Shown here piece by piece: positions 17,473 to 26,577 of a stretch of DNA of 64,000 nucleotides. The translations under genes were made by a program, and so were the position numbers. The notes under the pieces are model-generated. The model did not search any database. It had not been told where the DNA came from and saw nothing but the letters and a program-made list of their open reading frames with translations. The DNA comes from Pseudomonas sp. BBP2017. Lineage in GTDB: Bacteria > Pseudomonadota > Gammaproteobacteria > Pseudomonadales > Pseudomonadaceae. Positions within the stretch are counted from its first letter, which is position 1. Each line of letters opens with the position of its first letter. The stretch covers positions 1 through 64,000 of the forward strand of contig NZ_PVZN01000008.1 in assembly GCF_003024385.1 (NCBI RefSeq). The letters are read 5' to 3'.

Positions 17473-18930
17473 TCAACCGCCAGCGACCTGTTTGGTTGCC
17501 TCCAGCGCCTCGCCGGTCCGCCCATAGACATCCTCCAGGCGCTCGATGTCGTCCTCGCCCAGGTAGCTACCGGACTGCACCTCGATGATCTCCAGCGGGA
17601 TCTTGCCGGGGTTGGCCAAGCGGTGCACCGAGGCGATCGGGATGTAGGTGGACTGGTTCTCAGCAAGCAGGAACACCTTGTCGTCACACGTCACCTGGGC
17701 GGTGCCGGATACCACGACCCAGTGCTCGGCGCGGTGGTGGTGCATCTGCAGCGACAGCTGCGCGCCGGGCTTCACGGTGATGCGTTTGACCTGGTGGCGA
17801 ATACCGTTGTCCACCGAGTCGTAGCAGCCCCAAGGACGATATACCGCACAATGGCTCTGGGTTTCCGAGCGTCCCTTCAGATCCAGGCTGTTGACCAGTG
17901 CTTTGACGTCCTGAACCGAATTCTTGTGGGCGATCATCACCGCATCCTTGGTTTCTACTACCACCAGATCGTCCACACCGACCAAGGCCACCAGCTTGCC
18001 GCTGCTGTGTACAAAGCTGTTGCGGCTGTCGTGGGTCATCACATCACCCTTGAGCACGTTGCCGGCCTGGTCCTTCTCATGCACGTCGCACAGGGAGGAC
18101 CAGTTGCCCACGTCGTTCCAGCCGGCGGCGAGCGGCACCACGCAGGCGCGGGAGGTCTTCTCCATCACCGCGTAGTCGATGGAGTTGTCCGGGCAGCACT
18201 CGAAGGTCTCAGAATCGATGGTCATGACATTGCCGGAGCGGTGGCTGCGCTCCAGGGCCAGCGCACAGGCGTCGTAGATGCCCGGCTCATGCTTGAGCAG
18301 CTCGTCCAGATAACGGCTGGCACGGAACAGGAACATGCCGCTGTTCCAGTAATAGCCACCCGCACGGACAAGCTCGCGGGCCAGTTCTGCATTGGGCTTC
18401 TCGACGAAGTGGCTGACCCGGTAGGCACCGGGATGCATGGCGCCGGCGTCACCTGTGCGGCTCGCCTTGATGTAGCCGAAGCCGGTATCGGGCCGCTCGA
18501 CCGGGATGCCGAACAACACCATCTCCCCTTCCTCGGCCGCCGCGCGCGCCACCTCCAGTGCCTGGTGCAGCGCCGGCCTGTCCTCGATCACATGATCGGC
18601 CGGCAGCACCAGCATCAATTCGTCGCGGCCTTCGGCCAGCAGTTGCAAGGCAGCCATAGCCACGGCCGGCGCGGTATTGCGGCCGAAGGGTTCGAGCAGT
18701 GTCGAGTGCCCCTGGACACCGATCCGCTCCAGTTGCTCGTTGACGATAAAGCGGTGCTCATGGTTGCACACGATCAGCGGGCTCTGCATACCTTCGAAGG
18801 CCAGGCGCTGCAGGGTCTGCTGGAACAGCGAGAACTCGCCAGTCAGGGCGAGGAACTGCTTGGGATACTGCTTGCGCGAAAGGGGCCACAAGCGGGAACC
18901 ACTACCACCAGAAAGAATTACCGGAATCAT
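17473..18930 (-). CDS. algA: Mannose-1-phosphate guanylyltransferase / mannose-6-phosphate isomerase
   Basis: Bifunctional cytosolic enzyme of 485 residues that supplies GDP-mannose for alginate: it isomerises fructose-6-phosphate to mannose-6-phosphate and transfers GMP to mannose-1-phosphate. The N-terminal pyrophosphorylase signature is GGSGSRLWPLSRKQYPKQFL (residues 6-25); FVEKPNAELA and NSIDYAVMEKT follow; the C-terminal cupin isomerase domain shows QMHHHRAEHWVVVSG and the tail SYLGEDDIERLEDVYGR. The ATG at 18930 is preceded by GGAGGCG; an upstream ATG at 18945 overlaps that ribosome site and is rejected. Last gene of the operon, 95 bases after algL rather than after algF. Confidence 0.97.
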   Translation of the reverse strand: MIPVILSGGSGSRLWPLSRKQYPKQFLALTGEFSLFQQTLQRLAFEGMQSPLIVCNHEHRFIVNEQLERIGVQGHSTLLEPFGRNTAPAVAMAALQLLAEGRDELMLVLPADHVIEDRPALHQALEVARAAAEEGEMVLFGIPVERPDTGFGYIKASRTGDAGAMHPGAYRVSHFVEKPNAELARELVRAGGYYWNSGMFLFRASRYLDELLKHEPGIYDACALALERSHRSGNVMTIDSETFECCPDNSIDYAVMEKTSRACVVPLAAGWNDVGNWSSLCDVHEKDQAGNVLKGDVMTHDSRNSFVHSSGKLVALVGVDDLVVVETKDAVMIAHKNSVQDVKALVNSLDLKGRSETQSHCAVYRPWGCYDSVDNGIRHQVKRITVKPGAQLSLQMHHHRAEHWVVVSGTAQVTCDDKVFLLAENQSTYIPIASVHRLANPGKIPLEIIEVQSGSYLGEDDIERLEDVYGRTGEALEATKQVAGG

Positions 18931-19025
18931 GGGAGACGCCTCCATTAAAGTTCCATTTCAAATTATTACTTGTCCCCGCCGAGGCCCTGCCTCGGACTGC
19001 CGGGAGAGTGGATGCATCAATGCGA

Positions 19026-20132
19026 TCAGGGGTTGAACAACTGGGTGACATCCCCTCCTAGCCGATAGGTCTCCAGGGGTTCCAGGGAGCGCCGCCAGGC
19101 GTCGGTCTCGGCCGAGCAGCGATAAAGTGCACAGTAGGGCTCCAGCCAGGCGAACTTGCCGTCCTCCTGCAAATCCTCCAGCTCCTGCGGATAGCCGGCC
19201 CGGGCCTCGAAAAGGTGCGGGTTGTGCACGCCCCTTTCGACCCGCTGGGCGAGCCGCTGCAAGGCACCGCCGTTGTCGCCACGCAGGTCCAGCCCGTTGG
19301 CCTGGGCGAATGCCGCGATCATCATCAGCGGCCCCAGGCTGTAGTTGTGGTAGGCCAGCGCCCGGGTGTGCCGGGACAGCTCCAGCGGCAAGTAGCCCTC
19401 GCCGTCGACCTGCTCCACGCCATGGCGGTACTGCGCGACCGCCCAGTCGAACAGGTCCTGGCGGTCGAGCACCACGGCACTTGCCATCACCGCCCAGGCG
19501 GCCCAGTACTGGTGGTTGTTGCGCCGCTCACGCGGTTGCTCGTTCCAGTCGTGCACCACCTGGTCGGCGAGCCGGGCGAACCACTGCTCGATGGCGCGAG
19601 TTTCGGCCTCATGCCCACGCAAGGGTTCAGAGTCGGCGAACTGCAGCCGCAGATAGGCGCCAGACAGGCTGCCCAGCGCCCATTTGCGCACCGACTTGCC
19701 GGTGTGGTTGTAATTTCGGCTGAGCAGCGCGTCAGCTTCGGCCCATGCGCTCAACCAGGTCAGGGCGCAGTCGGCGTATTCCTGACGACCATCCTCGAGA
19801 TACTTGCCGACCAGTTTGCTTACGCCGCTTTCCAGCGTACGCACATCGCCGGTCAGCCGCTTGTAGCGCGCCGCGGCCTGCGGGTTGAGCTTGTCCCTGG
19901 CCGAGTCCGAGCCTTCGTACTTGCTCGGGAACAGCAAGTCGCCCGTGTAGGGGGCAGGTGCCCCGGGACAGGCCGGCACCTTGCCCTTGGGGGACGGCGC
20001 GGCCAGGTAGAAGCCGCTGGGCGGCACCAGGTTGGCGCTGGCGTTGCCTTCCAGGGGCTTGCTGCAGCCGGTGGCCAGCAACAGGGCCAGGCCGGTTAGC
20101 GCCATCCGCGAACAGATCAGCCAGGGTTTCAT
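19026..20132 (-). CDS. algL: Alginate lyase (PL5 family), predicted lipoprotein, displaced in the operon
   Basis: Periplasmic mannuronate lyase of 368 residues that clears stray polymer and helps the export complex. Conserved family blocks: SKYEGSDSARDKLN, NHTGKSVRKWALGSLSGAYL, NNHQYWAAWAVMA (catalytic Asn/His), RALAYHNYSLGP (catalytic Arg and Tyr) and WLEPYCALYRC, so it looks active. Two oddities: the N terminus ends in LLLATGC with cysteine 23, a lipobox, whereas the P. aeruginosa enzyme is soluble; and the gene lies between algF and algA, while in the usual order it sits between algX and algI. The ATG at 20132 has GAGGA six bases upstream; the alternative at 20138 abuts that site. Confidence 0.93.
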   Translation of the reverse strand: MKPWLICSRMALTGLALLLATGCSKPLEGNASANLVPPSGFYLAAPSPKGKVPACPGAPAPYTGDLLFPSKYEGSDSARDKLNPQAAARYKRLTGDVRTLESGVSKLVGKYLEDGRQEYADCALTWLSAWAEADALLSRNYNHTGKSVRKWALGSLSGAYLRLQFADSEPLRGHEAETRAIEQWFARLADQVVHDWNEQPRERRNNHQYWAAWAVMASAVVLDRQDLFDWAVAQYRHGVEQVDGEGYLPLELSRHTRALAYHNYSLGPLMMIAAFAQANGLDLRGDNGGALQRLAQRVERGVHNPHLFEARAGYPQELEDLQEDGKFAWLEPYCALYRCSAETDAWRRSLEPLETYRLGGDVTQLFNP

Positions 20133-20141
20133 AGCCATTCC

Positions 20142-20789
20142 TCAGTTGGTCGCGACCGGACGCTTGACCCAGGCCGGTGACAGCTTGTCGGCGGAGCCGG
20201 TGACGAACAGGCTGACCACTTCACCGCGCTCCAGCACCAGCGGGTCGAGGTCACGAATCTTGCGGTCGCCAGCGAACAGCGTCAGGCGCACCTTGACCGG
20301 GTTGATCTCGCGCTCGCCACGGGCGTTGGCCGATACCGGGCGGATGACTTCGGTACGACCGTCGGCGGTTTTGATCGACAGGGCGGTGTCGGATAGATTC
20401 TGCAGGCGCAGCAGGGACTTCTGGCGATTCTTGAACGGCGGCTCGTCCACCAGCTTCAGCTCCCCACCCGGCATCTGCACCAGTGTGTAGTAGCGCTCGG
20501 CATCGAGCTTCACCGACTGACTCTTGCCGTCCGCGCTGACGGTGTAGCTGCCGGCCGGCAGGAAGGCGAAATCGCTGCTGCTCTTGGCGCCCAGGTCATT
20601 GATGCGGACAGGGCCGAGGTTGGCGTCGAAACTGCTGTTTGCGGCGTTGAAGCCGCGCACGAAGGCCGAGCCGTACGGTGCCGCCGGACCGTAGAGCGCC
20701 GCTTCGTCAGCCATCGCCCACGGGGCGGACAGGCCAAGCAGCAGGCTGCCCAGGCGCAGGGTGTAGGACATCGAGGAAAAAAGGGACAT
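20142..20789 (-). CDS. algF: Alginate O-acetylation protein AlgF
   Basis: Periplasmic protein of 215 residues needed for O-acetylation of mannuronate residues, working with AlgI, AlgJ and AlgX, probably as an adaptor. A signal peptide (LRLGSLLLGLSAPWAMA, cleaved near residue 27) precedes ALYGPAAPYGSAFVRGFNA and a C-terminal beta-rich domain ending VVSLFVTGSADKLSPAWVKR. The ATG at 20789 has AGGAG eight bases before it. It starts 10 bases after the algJ stop and ends 9 bases before algL. Confidence 0.95.
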   Translation of the reverse strand: MSLFSSMSYTLRLGSLLLGLSAPWAMADEAALYGPAAPYGSAFVRGFNAANSSFDANLGPVRINDLGAKSSSDFAFLPAGSYTVSADGKSQSVKLDAERYYTLVQMPGGELKLVDEPPFKNRQKSLLRLQNLSDTALSIKTADGRTEVIRPVSANARGEREINPVKVRLTLFAGDRKIRDLDPLVLERGEVVSLFVTGSADKLSPAWVKRPVATN

Positions 20790-20799
20790 ACAGGTGCTC

Positions 20800-21972
20800 C
20801 TAGAATTGCAGGATGGGCTCAGTGGCGGTGGCGGTTTGCAGCGCGTCGCGGCTGACCGGTTTCTCGCCGTTGTGCAGCCGGGCAAGCCAGGCCGCGTCGA
20901 ATCCGGACAGGTCACTTGGTAGCATCAGATAACGCTCGGGGAACTCCCAGATCACCAGGCGCAGCCCGGCGAGCTCTTTATCCCCCTGCTGCAGCAGGTT
21001 CAGCATGGGCACCAGTGGGCCCTTGCCCTCCTCGGCGTAATTGAGCAGATCGCTGCCCAGGGCCTGTTTCAGGGCACCGGCGAAGTTCCAGTCCGCGTTG
21101 GCGCTGTAGCTGGTCCCGACCAGGGCGATCGACGGCAGGGCGTCGACGAACAGCGCATCCTCGGCGTTCGCCTCCTGCCCCTCGGCGGCCCGGGTCAGAC
21201 GTGGGCGCAGGCGCTCGGCCGGTGGCTGCAGGTCGGCGAAGTACGGTTCCAGGGGCAGGAAGCTCAGCAGGTCACCTTTGTGCTCCCGGCTGGCGACAGC
21301 CTCGGTGACGAAGGTCTGGTCGCCATGCTGCCAGATATCCTGCCGCGCCAGATGCTCCGCCAGACTCCTGGCTGCGACCTCTGCGCCGAAGGGGGTCCAG
21401 TGGCTATCGGTACGCAGGAACACCGGCCCCTGCGCCTTCGCCTGCTGCAGGGCAGGCAACAGATCCGGCCCGTGCAACCCGGCTTCGCGCATCATGTCGT
21501 GGGCCTTTGGGTACAGGCTCTGCTGAGCCAGCGCGGGTCGCTCGTCATCCAGATGCTCAGGATAGAGCCGGGCCTTGGCTGGCAGGAGCGCCAGCACCAG
21601 CGTCACCCCACGACGCTCGAATTCCGCCCGTACCGCGTTCACCAACCGCCAGTTGTCCTGCAACTGATCGGGTTTGCTCGCAGGCTTGAACTCCTCGTCC
21701 GAGAAGAGCCAGCCGTCCTGGCCGATGACCACGCCCTGGCGACCTTCGCCAAAAAGCGTGTAGCCCGCCAGCGCCCAGAGGTTGGTGCCCAGTTGCTTGA
21801 CCGGGAACTCGGCGTCGTAGTGTTTCTCGAAGGCCAGCGCCAGTTTGCCGTCCAGCACGCTGGTTTCACTGGCTGCGGAGAAGCCGAATACCGCGCGCAG
21901 GGACCACAGGCAGAGCGCCAGCAGCAGGCTGCAGAAGAGCAGGCTGTAGAGTAGGTTCAGGGTTCTGTTCAT
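20800..21972 (-). CDS. algJ: Alginate O-acetyltransferase AlgJ
   Basis: Membrane-anchored periplasmic SGNH-like acetyltransferase of 390 residues that takes part in passing acetyl groups to nascent alginate. An uncleaved signal anchor (LLYSLLFCSLLLALCLW, about residues 7-23) is followed by the SGNH-like domain; the catalytic residues are visible as Asp189 and His191 in RTDSHWTPFGAEV and Ser286 in ALVGTSYSA, nearly the numbering known from P. aeruginosa. It lies 12 bases downstream of algI and 10 upstream of algF. Confidence 0.96.
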   Translation of the reverse strand: MNRTLNLLYSLLFCSLLLALCLWSLRAVFGFSAASETSVLDGKLALAFEKHYDAEFPVKQLGTNLWALAGYTLFGEGRQGVVIGQDGWLFSDEEFKPASKPDQLQDNWRLVNAVRAEFERRGVTLVLALLPAKARLYPEHLDDERPALAQQSLYPKAHDMMREAGLHGPDLLPALQQAKAQGPVFLRTDSHWTPFGAEVAARSLAEHLARQDIWQHGDQTFVTEAVASREHKGDLLSFLPLEPYFADLQPPAERLRPRLTRAAEGQEANAEDALFVDALPSIALVGTSYSANADWNFAGALKQALGSDLLNYAEEGKGPLVPMLNLLQQGDKELAGLRLVIWEFPERYLMLPSDLSGFDAAWLARLHNGEKPVSRDALQTATATEPILQF

Positions 21973-21984
21973 AGTCGGTTCCCC

Positions 21985-23475
21985 TCAGAACTGGAAGTAC
22001 AGGAAGGGCGAGAAGCTTTGCGCCGAGAGCTTCAGCACCGAGACGGTGAACAGCAGGAGCACGGCAGCGTGGAAGGCCACGGCGCCGATCCGCAGGCGCG
22101 CCACGGCGGCGCTGCCGTTGGCGTTGGCGTTGATCACGATGCCGTCGTCTTCGCGGGCGCGGGCCTTGGGTGCGCCGGCCAGCGGCTGGGCGTAGAACTG
22201 GCGGATGCCGAAGATGGCCAGCACGACATAGGCCAGCACCAGGGTAGCGATCTGCAGGCCGGTGAGCTGGGCGCGGTAGAGCTCGGAGAGCTGCCAGTCG
22301 GCGAAGCTGAACATGGCAGCGTACATGCGCCAGGCCACATCGAGGTTCTCGGCGCGGAAGATCACCCAGCCGATCACCACCAGCAGGAAGGTGAAAGCCC
22401 ACTTCAGCGGGCTGAGCACCCGTGGCGCGGCGTTCACGCCCAAGGCGCGCTCAATGGCCAACCAGGCGCCGTGCCAGGCGCCCCAGAGGATGTAGGTGAA
22501 GTTGGCGCCGTGCCACAGGCCGCCCAACAGCATGGTCAGGAACAGGTTGCGGTAGGTCTGGAAGGTGGTGCCGCGGTTGCCGCCCAGGCTGATGTACAGG
22601 TAGTCGCGCAGCCAGGTGGAGAGGCTGATGTGCCAGCGTCGCCAGAACTCGGTAATGGACTGGCTGATGTACGGCTGGTTGAAGTTTTCCATGAAGCGGA
22701 AGCCCATCATCAGGCCGAGGCCGATGGCCATGTCGCTGTAGCCGGAGAAGTCGAAGTACAGCTGCGCGGTATAGGCCAGCGCGCCAAGCCAGGCGTCGCC
22801 CGTGCTGGGGTCGGAAAGCGCGAAGCAATGGTCGACGATGGGCGCGATGCTGTCAGCGATAAAGACCTTCTTGATGAAGCCTTGCATGAAGCGCGTACAG
22901 CCCTCGGCGAACTTGTCCACAGTGTGGGTACGGTGGTTGAACTGGTCCACCAGGTCGCGAAAACGCAGTACCGGACCGGCAATCAGGTGCGGGAAAATCG
23001 CCACAAAGGCGGCGAAGTCCACCAGGTTACGGGTGGCTGGGGTGTCGCCGCGGTAGACGTCAATGATGTAGCTGATGGACTCGAAGATGTAGAACGAGAT
23101 CCCGATCGGCAGCAGGATGTGCGTGAGCACGAAGGGCTCCATGCCGAACGAGGTAATGATGGCGTTGAGGCTGTCGACGCCGAAATTGGCATACTTGAAA
23201 TAGCCGAGGACGCCGAGGTCCACCGCCACGCCGAGGAGCAGCCATTTCTGCGCAGTTTTCGTGCGCACTCCGGCCGCGCCGATGCGCAGGCCGATCCAGT
23301 AGTTGAACACTGTCACGACAGCGAACAACACCAGGAAGTCGATGCGCCACCAGGCATAGAAGATGTAGCTTGCGACCAGCAACAGCAGGTTGCGATAGCG
23401 CGTTCCGACCAGGTAGTACAAGCCGAGGAAAATCGGCAGGAACAGGAACAGGAACACGTTGGAAGAAAAAACCAC
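21985..23475 (-). CDS. algI: Alginate O-acetyltransferase AlgI (MBOAT), GTG start
   Basis: Polytopic inner-membrane MBOAT acyltransferase of 496 residues that moves acetyl groups from a cytoplasmic donor to the periplasm. Conserved: SSNVFLFLFLPIFLGLYYL at the N terminus, TEFWRRWHISLSTWLRDYLY and GGLWHGANFTYILWG with the MBOAT histidine, and the terminal SPFLYFQF. The start is taken as GTG at 23475 (VVFSSNVF), preceded by AAGGAG nine bases away, because P. aeruginosa AlgI begins MVFSSN; an ATG frame from 23502 adds residues absent from the family. It follows algX by 82 bases, the place where algL normally stands. Confidence 0.95.
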   Translation of the reverse strand: MVFSSNVFLFLFLPIFLGLYYLVGTRYRNLLLLVASYIFYAWWRIDFLVLFAVVTVFNYWIGLRIGAAGVRTKTAQKWLLLGVAVDLGVLGYFKYANFGVDSLNAIITSFGMEPFVLTHILLPIGISFYIFESISYIIDVYRGDTPATRNLVDFAAFVAIFPHLIAGPVLRFRDLVDQFNHRTHTVDKFAEGCTRFMQGFIKKVFIADSIAPIVDHCFALSDPSTGDAWLGALAYTAQLYFDFSGYSDMAIGLGLMMGFRFMENFNQPYISQSITEFWRRWHISLSTWLRDYLYISLGGNRGTTFQTYRNLFLTMLLGGLWHGANFTYILWGAWHGAWLAIERALGVNAAPRVLSPLKWAFTFLLVVIGWVIFRAENLDVAWRMYAAMFSFADWQLSELYRAQLTGLQIATLVLAYVVLAIFGIRQFYAQPLAGAPKARAREDDGIVINANANGSAAVARLRIGAVAFHAAVLLLFTVSVLKLSAQSFSPFLYFQF

Positions 23476-23557
23476 GCCCTCAATCTCCTTTTGAATGATC
23501 ATCGTTGCCCTAAGGAGCCCATGCGCCAGGCACAGCCCGGCGCAAGGCACCATCGGG

Positions 23558-24985
23558 TCAATCGGCCTTGGCTTGCATCACGCTTGCAGGTTTGTCCGCC
23601 CTGCGACAGATCTTCGCCTCGACCTGCAGCCCCTGGGGCATGTCTGCCGGCATGTCGATTTCAAGGGAGAGCAGCGTCTGCCCAGCCCACTCGGCGTCCT
23701 CACGCAAGCGGAAAACAAAGCGGCCGTTCGGCTCAACTTCCCGCGACCGGCTGATCAACAGGTTTTCCCTGGAGCCGCTCATGTACCAGACGGTACTGCG
23801 CAACTCGTTGATCTCGGGGTTGCTGAACTGGATTTCGACGACGGAGTCCTCACTGCGGATCGGCTTGACCCCACTGTTGACCAACACCTCGTTCTTGCCT
23901 GGCCGCAAGGTCAGCTTCTGGTCGATGGCCGTCGCTACGTTCCGGCAACCGTTATCCAGCAGGGGCATGGCCTGGCGATAGAAAGTCGCCATGGCCAGGT
24001 CGTAATAGCTGTTGACCTCCCAGATCAGCACCTTCGGCGGTTTGTCCTGGAAGTCCTGGCTGCCGAGGTACTGCAGCATGGCACTGTGGAAGCCACCGCC
24101 TGTCACCGAGCGGTTATCCACGTCGACGCGGGCGTACTGTTTGAGGAAGCCGTCGAAGTTGTACTGCGCGGAACTGAAACTGGTGCCGACCAGCACCACA
24201 TCGGGCGCTTCGGTATCGCCAAACAGCTCATTGCTCTCTTCCTTAGGCTCGGTCACTGCGCGAGTGAAGTACTCATTGGCGTAACCATTGCCACAGATTT
24301 TGCCGAATGCCTGGTTGAGGGAGCCGACCTTGTACAGGTTACCTTCCATGCGCGTGGCAAATTCCTTGCGCGCAATCCCCTTGAAGACTTGCGACTTGCT
24401 CAACTCAGCGGCCAGCAATTGCGCGGTCAGTTCAGCACCTTGCGGCGTCCAGTGGTTATCGCGCTTGAAGAAGAATTTCCTGCGTACTTCGGCCGGCTGG
24501 TCCAGCAGTGCGGATAGGTCCGGCACGCGTATGCCCAGGCTGCGCAGGCGCTCGATGGTCGCCAGGTAATTCCTGCGCGACAGTTCGGCATTGAAGCTGC
24601 TGCGCTCCTGCGGGTTGAGCATTTCAGTGACGAGCAGGCCACGCGGTGGCAGGTAGACCATCACCAGTTCCACGCCCCTGGCTTTCAGCGCATCACGCAG
24701 ATCCTGTAGCAGCTTGAAACCCTCGGGCGTGGTGCCGATGTTGGTCATGAAGTCGATTTTGCTGCGGAACAGCCAATCCTCGTGCCCCTGCACCAGTTGG
24801 CTGAAATCGCCCAGATCACCGGTGTAGCTGCTGTCCTGCAGCGCCTGCGGGCAGATCTGGCAGCAGCGCTCGATCTCGTATTCGGGCGCCTCGGCAGCCA
24901 GGCTCAGGGAACTGGTGAAAAGCGTCGCAATAGCTGCGCACGCCAGCCACCCTTGGGCAAAGCGGCCCATTGAACACCGTTTCAT
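23558..24985 (-). CDS. algX: Alginate acetyltransferase AlgX
   Basis: Periplasmic two-domain protein of 475 residues: a signal peptide (to about residue 31), an SGNH-like acetyltransferase domain and a C-terminal carbohydrate-binding module. Catalytic residues appear as Asp176 and His178 in KRDNHWTPQGAEL and Ser269 in VVLVGTSFSSAQ, matching the triad known from P. aeruginosa. It binds the polymer in the export complex with AlgK and puts acetyl groups on mannuronate. Its ATG overlaps the algG stop as ATGA (24982-24985), indicating translational coupling. Confidence 0.96.
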   Translation of the reverse strand: MKRCSMGRFAQGWLACAAIATLFTSSLSLAAEAPEYEIERCCQICPQALQDSSYTGDLGDFSQLVQGHEDWLFRSKIDFMTNIGTTPEGFKLLQDLRDALKARGVELVMVYLPPRGLLVTEMLNPQERSSFNAELSRRNYLATIERLRSLGIRVPDLSALLDQPAEVRRKFFFKRDNHWTPQGAELTAQLLAAELSKSQVFKGIARKEFATRMEGNLYKVGSLNQAFGKICGNGYANEYFTRAVTEPKEESNELFGDTEAPDVVLVGTSFSSAQYNFDGFLKQYARVDVDNRSVTGGGFHSAMLQYLGSQDFQDKPPKVLIWEVNSYYDLAMATFYRQAMPLLDNGCRNVATAIDQKLTLRPGKNEVLVNSGVKPIRSEDSVVEIQFSNPEINELRSTVWYMSGSRENLLISRSREVEPNGRFVFRLREDAEWAGQTLLSLEIDMPADMPQGLQVEAKICRRADKPASVMQAKAD

Positions 24986-26541
24986 TGTTTGTCACTCACT
25001 TGAAGTTGCGCCAACTTGTCGAGCGGCAGGACCAGCACGGCCCGCTTCTGTCGCACCAGCAGGTCGATGATTCGGCTCTGCTCCTTGGCCAGCGCACCGA
25101 ATATGCCGATGCCGCTGGGCTGGGTCGGCATCAGCATTTCCACACCGTAGAGCTTCACGCTTTGCGGCGACACTACGGAGATGGCGCCCGACTCGTTGCC
25201 GATCAGGCGACCGCCAACCACGGTCAGGGAGAGGTTCATGTCGAAGGGGTCGAGTATCAGGTCGCGGGGCGTGCCGTTGAGGTCCTTGACGTGCCCATAG
25301 ATGCCGAGCAGGCCGTTGGCCACCGCGAGGTTTTCATAGAGCCCGACATTGGCGCTGTTGCGCACGCGAATGCCGTGCCGTGCGTTGTTGAACGCCCGGT
25401 TGCCCCACAGCAGGTTGTCGCCGCTCTCGTAGATGGTGATGCCATCGGAGCCGTTGCGATAAACCTCGTTATTGGCCACCACGTTGTTGACGCTGGAGCG
25501 GTCGACCACGATCCCGGAGAGGGTGTTCTCGTAGGAGCGGTTGTTGAAGATCCAGCTGTCGTTCACCTCGCGGGACACGATGATGCCGTGCTTCTCGCGG
25601 GTGCCATAGGCGGTGTTCTCGGCGATGATCAAGCGCCGCGAGCGGTCGTGCGGGTCGATACCGTAGACCAGGTTGTTGCGATAGGTATTGCCCTTGAGTA
25701 CCACGTCATAGGCTTCATAGCAGTAGAAGCCGTACCACATGTCGTCGAACATCGAGTCAATCAGCCAGCCGGAGGGATGGTCGCGCTGCATGGTCGGATG
25801 CATCGCCGGGCTGTACTGGGAGATGGATACGCCATAGGACTTGCTCGCGGTGTAACCAAGACTCGATACCACCGAGTTGACGATGTAAGTCTCGGTACCG
25901 CCCCAGGCGTTGAGGAAGGGTCGGAACTTGCCCTTCTTCTTGAACCAGTCCTGCTGGTTTTCCTTCTCGCTCCAGGCGGTAAGGCGGGTGTCCATGATGA
26001 ACAGCTTGCCGTCGTTGATCAGGAACGCACCACGCTCGCTGGACAGCCGCAAGTCACGGGTTTCCGCGCCGATGTGCAGGGTCGCGCCCTGGCTGACGAC
26101 GATCGGCAGGCGAGCGATATAGATACCCGGCTCGGTCTCTTCGAAATACTTCTTCGGCAGGCTGCGGGCGAGATCCGTCAGCGTGACATAGCCACCCTCG
26201 ATGAAAACCGCCTGGGGCATTTCACCCTGGCGTTTCACCCACTCACGCAGGCGCTCGTCGCCACCGGTGAACTCCACCAATTGGTTCTGGCCGATCATGC
26301 GTTTGAGCACCACGCTGCCGGTGGGCTTGCGCACGATCCGGGCATTGGCCGCCTCGGCGGTATAGGGCGACAGATCGGGCAGCTTCGGCGGCTCGATCAG
26401 CAGCGGCTCGGCGGGAATGCTCGACACCTGGTAAGCGGGTGCGGCGTCCTCCCCGGCCGCCGCCACGGCCGCCCACGCGAGGCTACCCGCGAGGAGCAGG
26501 CCGGCGGCCCAGCGCTGCCTGTTTCTTGTGTGTGAATACAT
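24982..26541 (-). CDS. algG: Poly(beta-D-mannuronate) C5 epimerase
   Basis: Periplasmic enzyme of 519 residues that converts mannuronate to guluronate in the polymer. A signal peptide (WAAGLLLAGSLAWAAVAAAG) is followed by a right-handed beta helix built of CASH repeats; the catalytic DPHD is at about residues 296-299 in YGIDPHDRSRR. The upstream in-frame ATGs at 26577 and 26556 were rejected: the ATG at 26541 has TGGAG about nine bases before it and gives a normal signal peptide. It overlaps algX by four bases and begins 36 bases after the algE stop. Confidence 0.95.
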   Translation of the reverse strand: MYSHTRNRQRWAAGLLLAGSLAWAAVAAAGEDAAPAYQVSSIPAEPLLIEPPKLPDLSPYTAEAANARIVRKPTGSVVLKRMIGQNQLVEFTGGDERLREWVKRQGEMPQAVFIEGGYVTLTDLARSLPKKYFEETEPGIYIARLPIVVSQGATLHIGAETRDLRLSSERGAFLINDGKLFIMDTRLTAWSEKENQQDWFKKKGKFRPFLNAWGGTETYIVNSVVSSLGYTASKSYGVSISQYSPAMHPTMQRDHPSGWLIDSMFDDMWYGFYCYEAYDVVLKGNTYRNNLVYGIDPHDRSRRLIIAENTAYGTREKHGIIVSREVNDSWIFNNRSYENTLSGIVVDRSSVNNVVANNEVYRNGSDGITIYESGDNLLWGNRAFNNARHGIRVRNSANVGLYENLAVANGLLGIYGHVKDLNGTPRDLILDPFDMNLSLTVVGGRLIGNESGAISVVSPQSVKLYGVEMLMPTQPSGIGIFGALAKEQSRIIDLLVRQKRAVLVLPLDKLAQLQVSDKQ

Positions 26542-26577
26542 AGCGTCCAACTCCATGGTCAGCTCGGCAGGCGGCAT

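Noticed and set aside
22018..23754. Open frame of 578 codons on the plus strand
   Set aside because: Antisense to algI; no recognisable domain.
24970..26535. Open frame of 521 codons on the plus strand
   Set aside because: Antisense to algG, whose beta-helix repeats and DPHD motif are clear.
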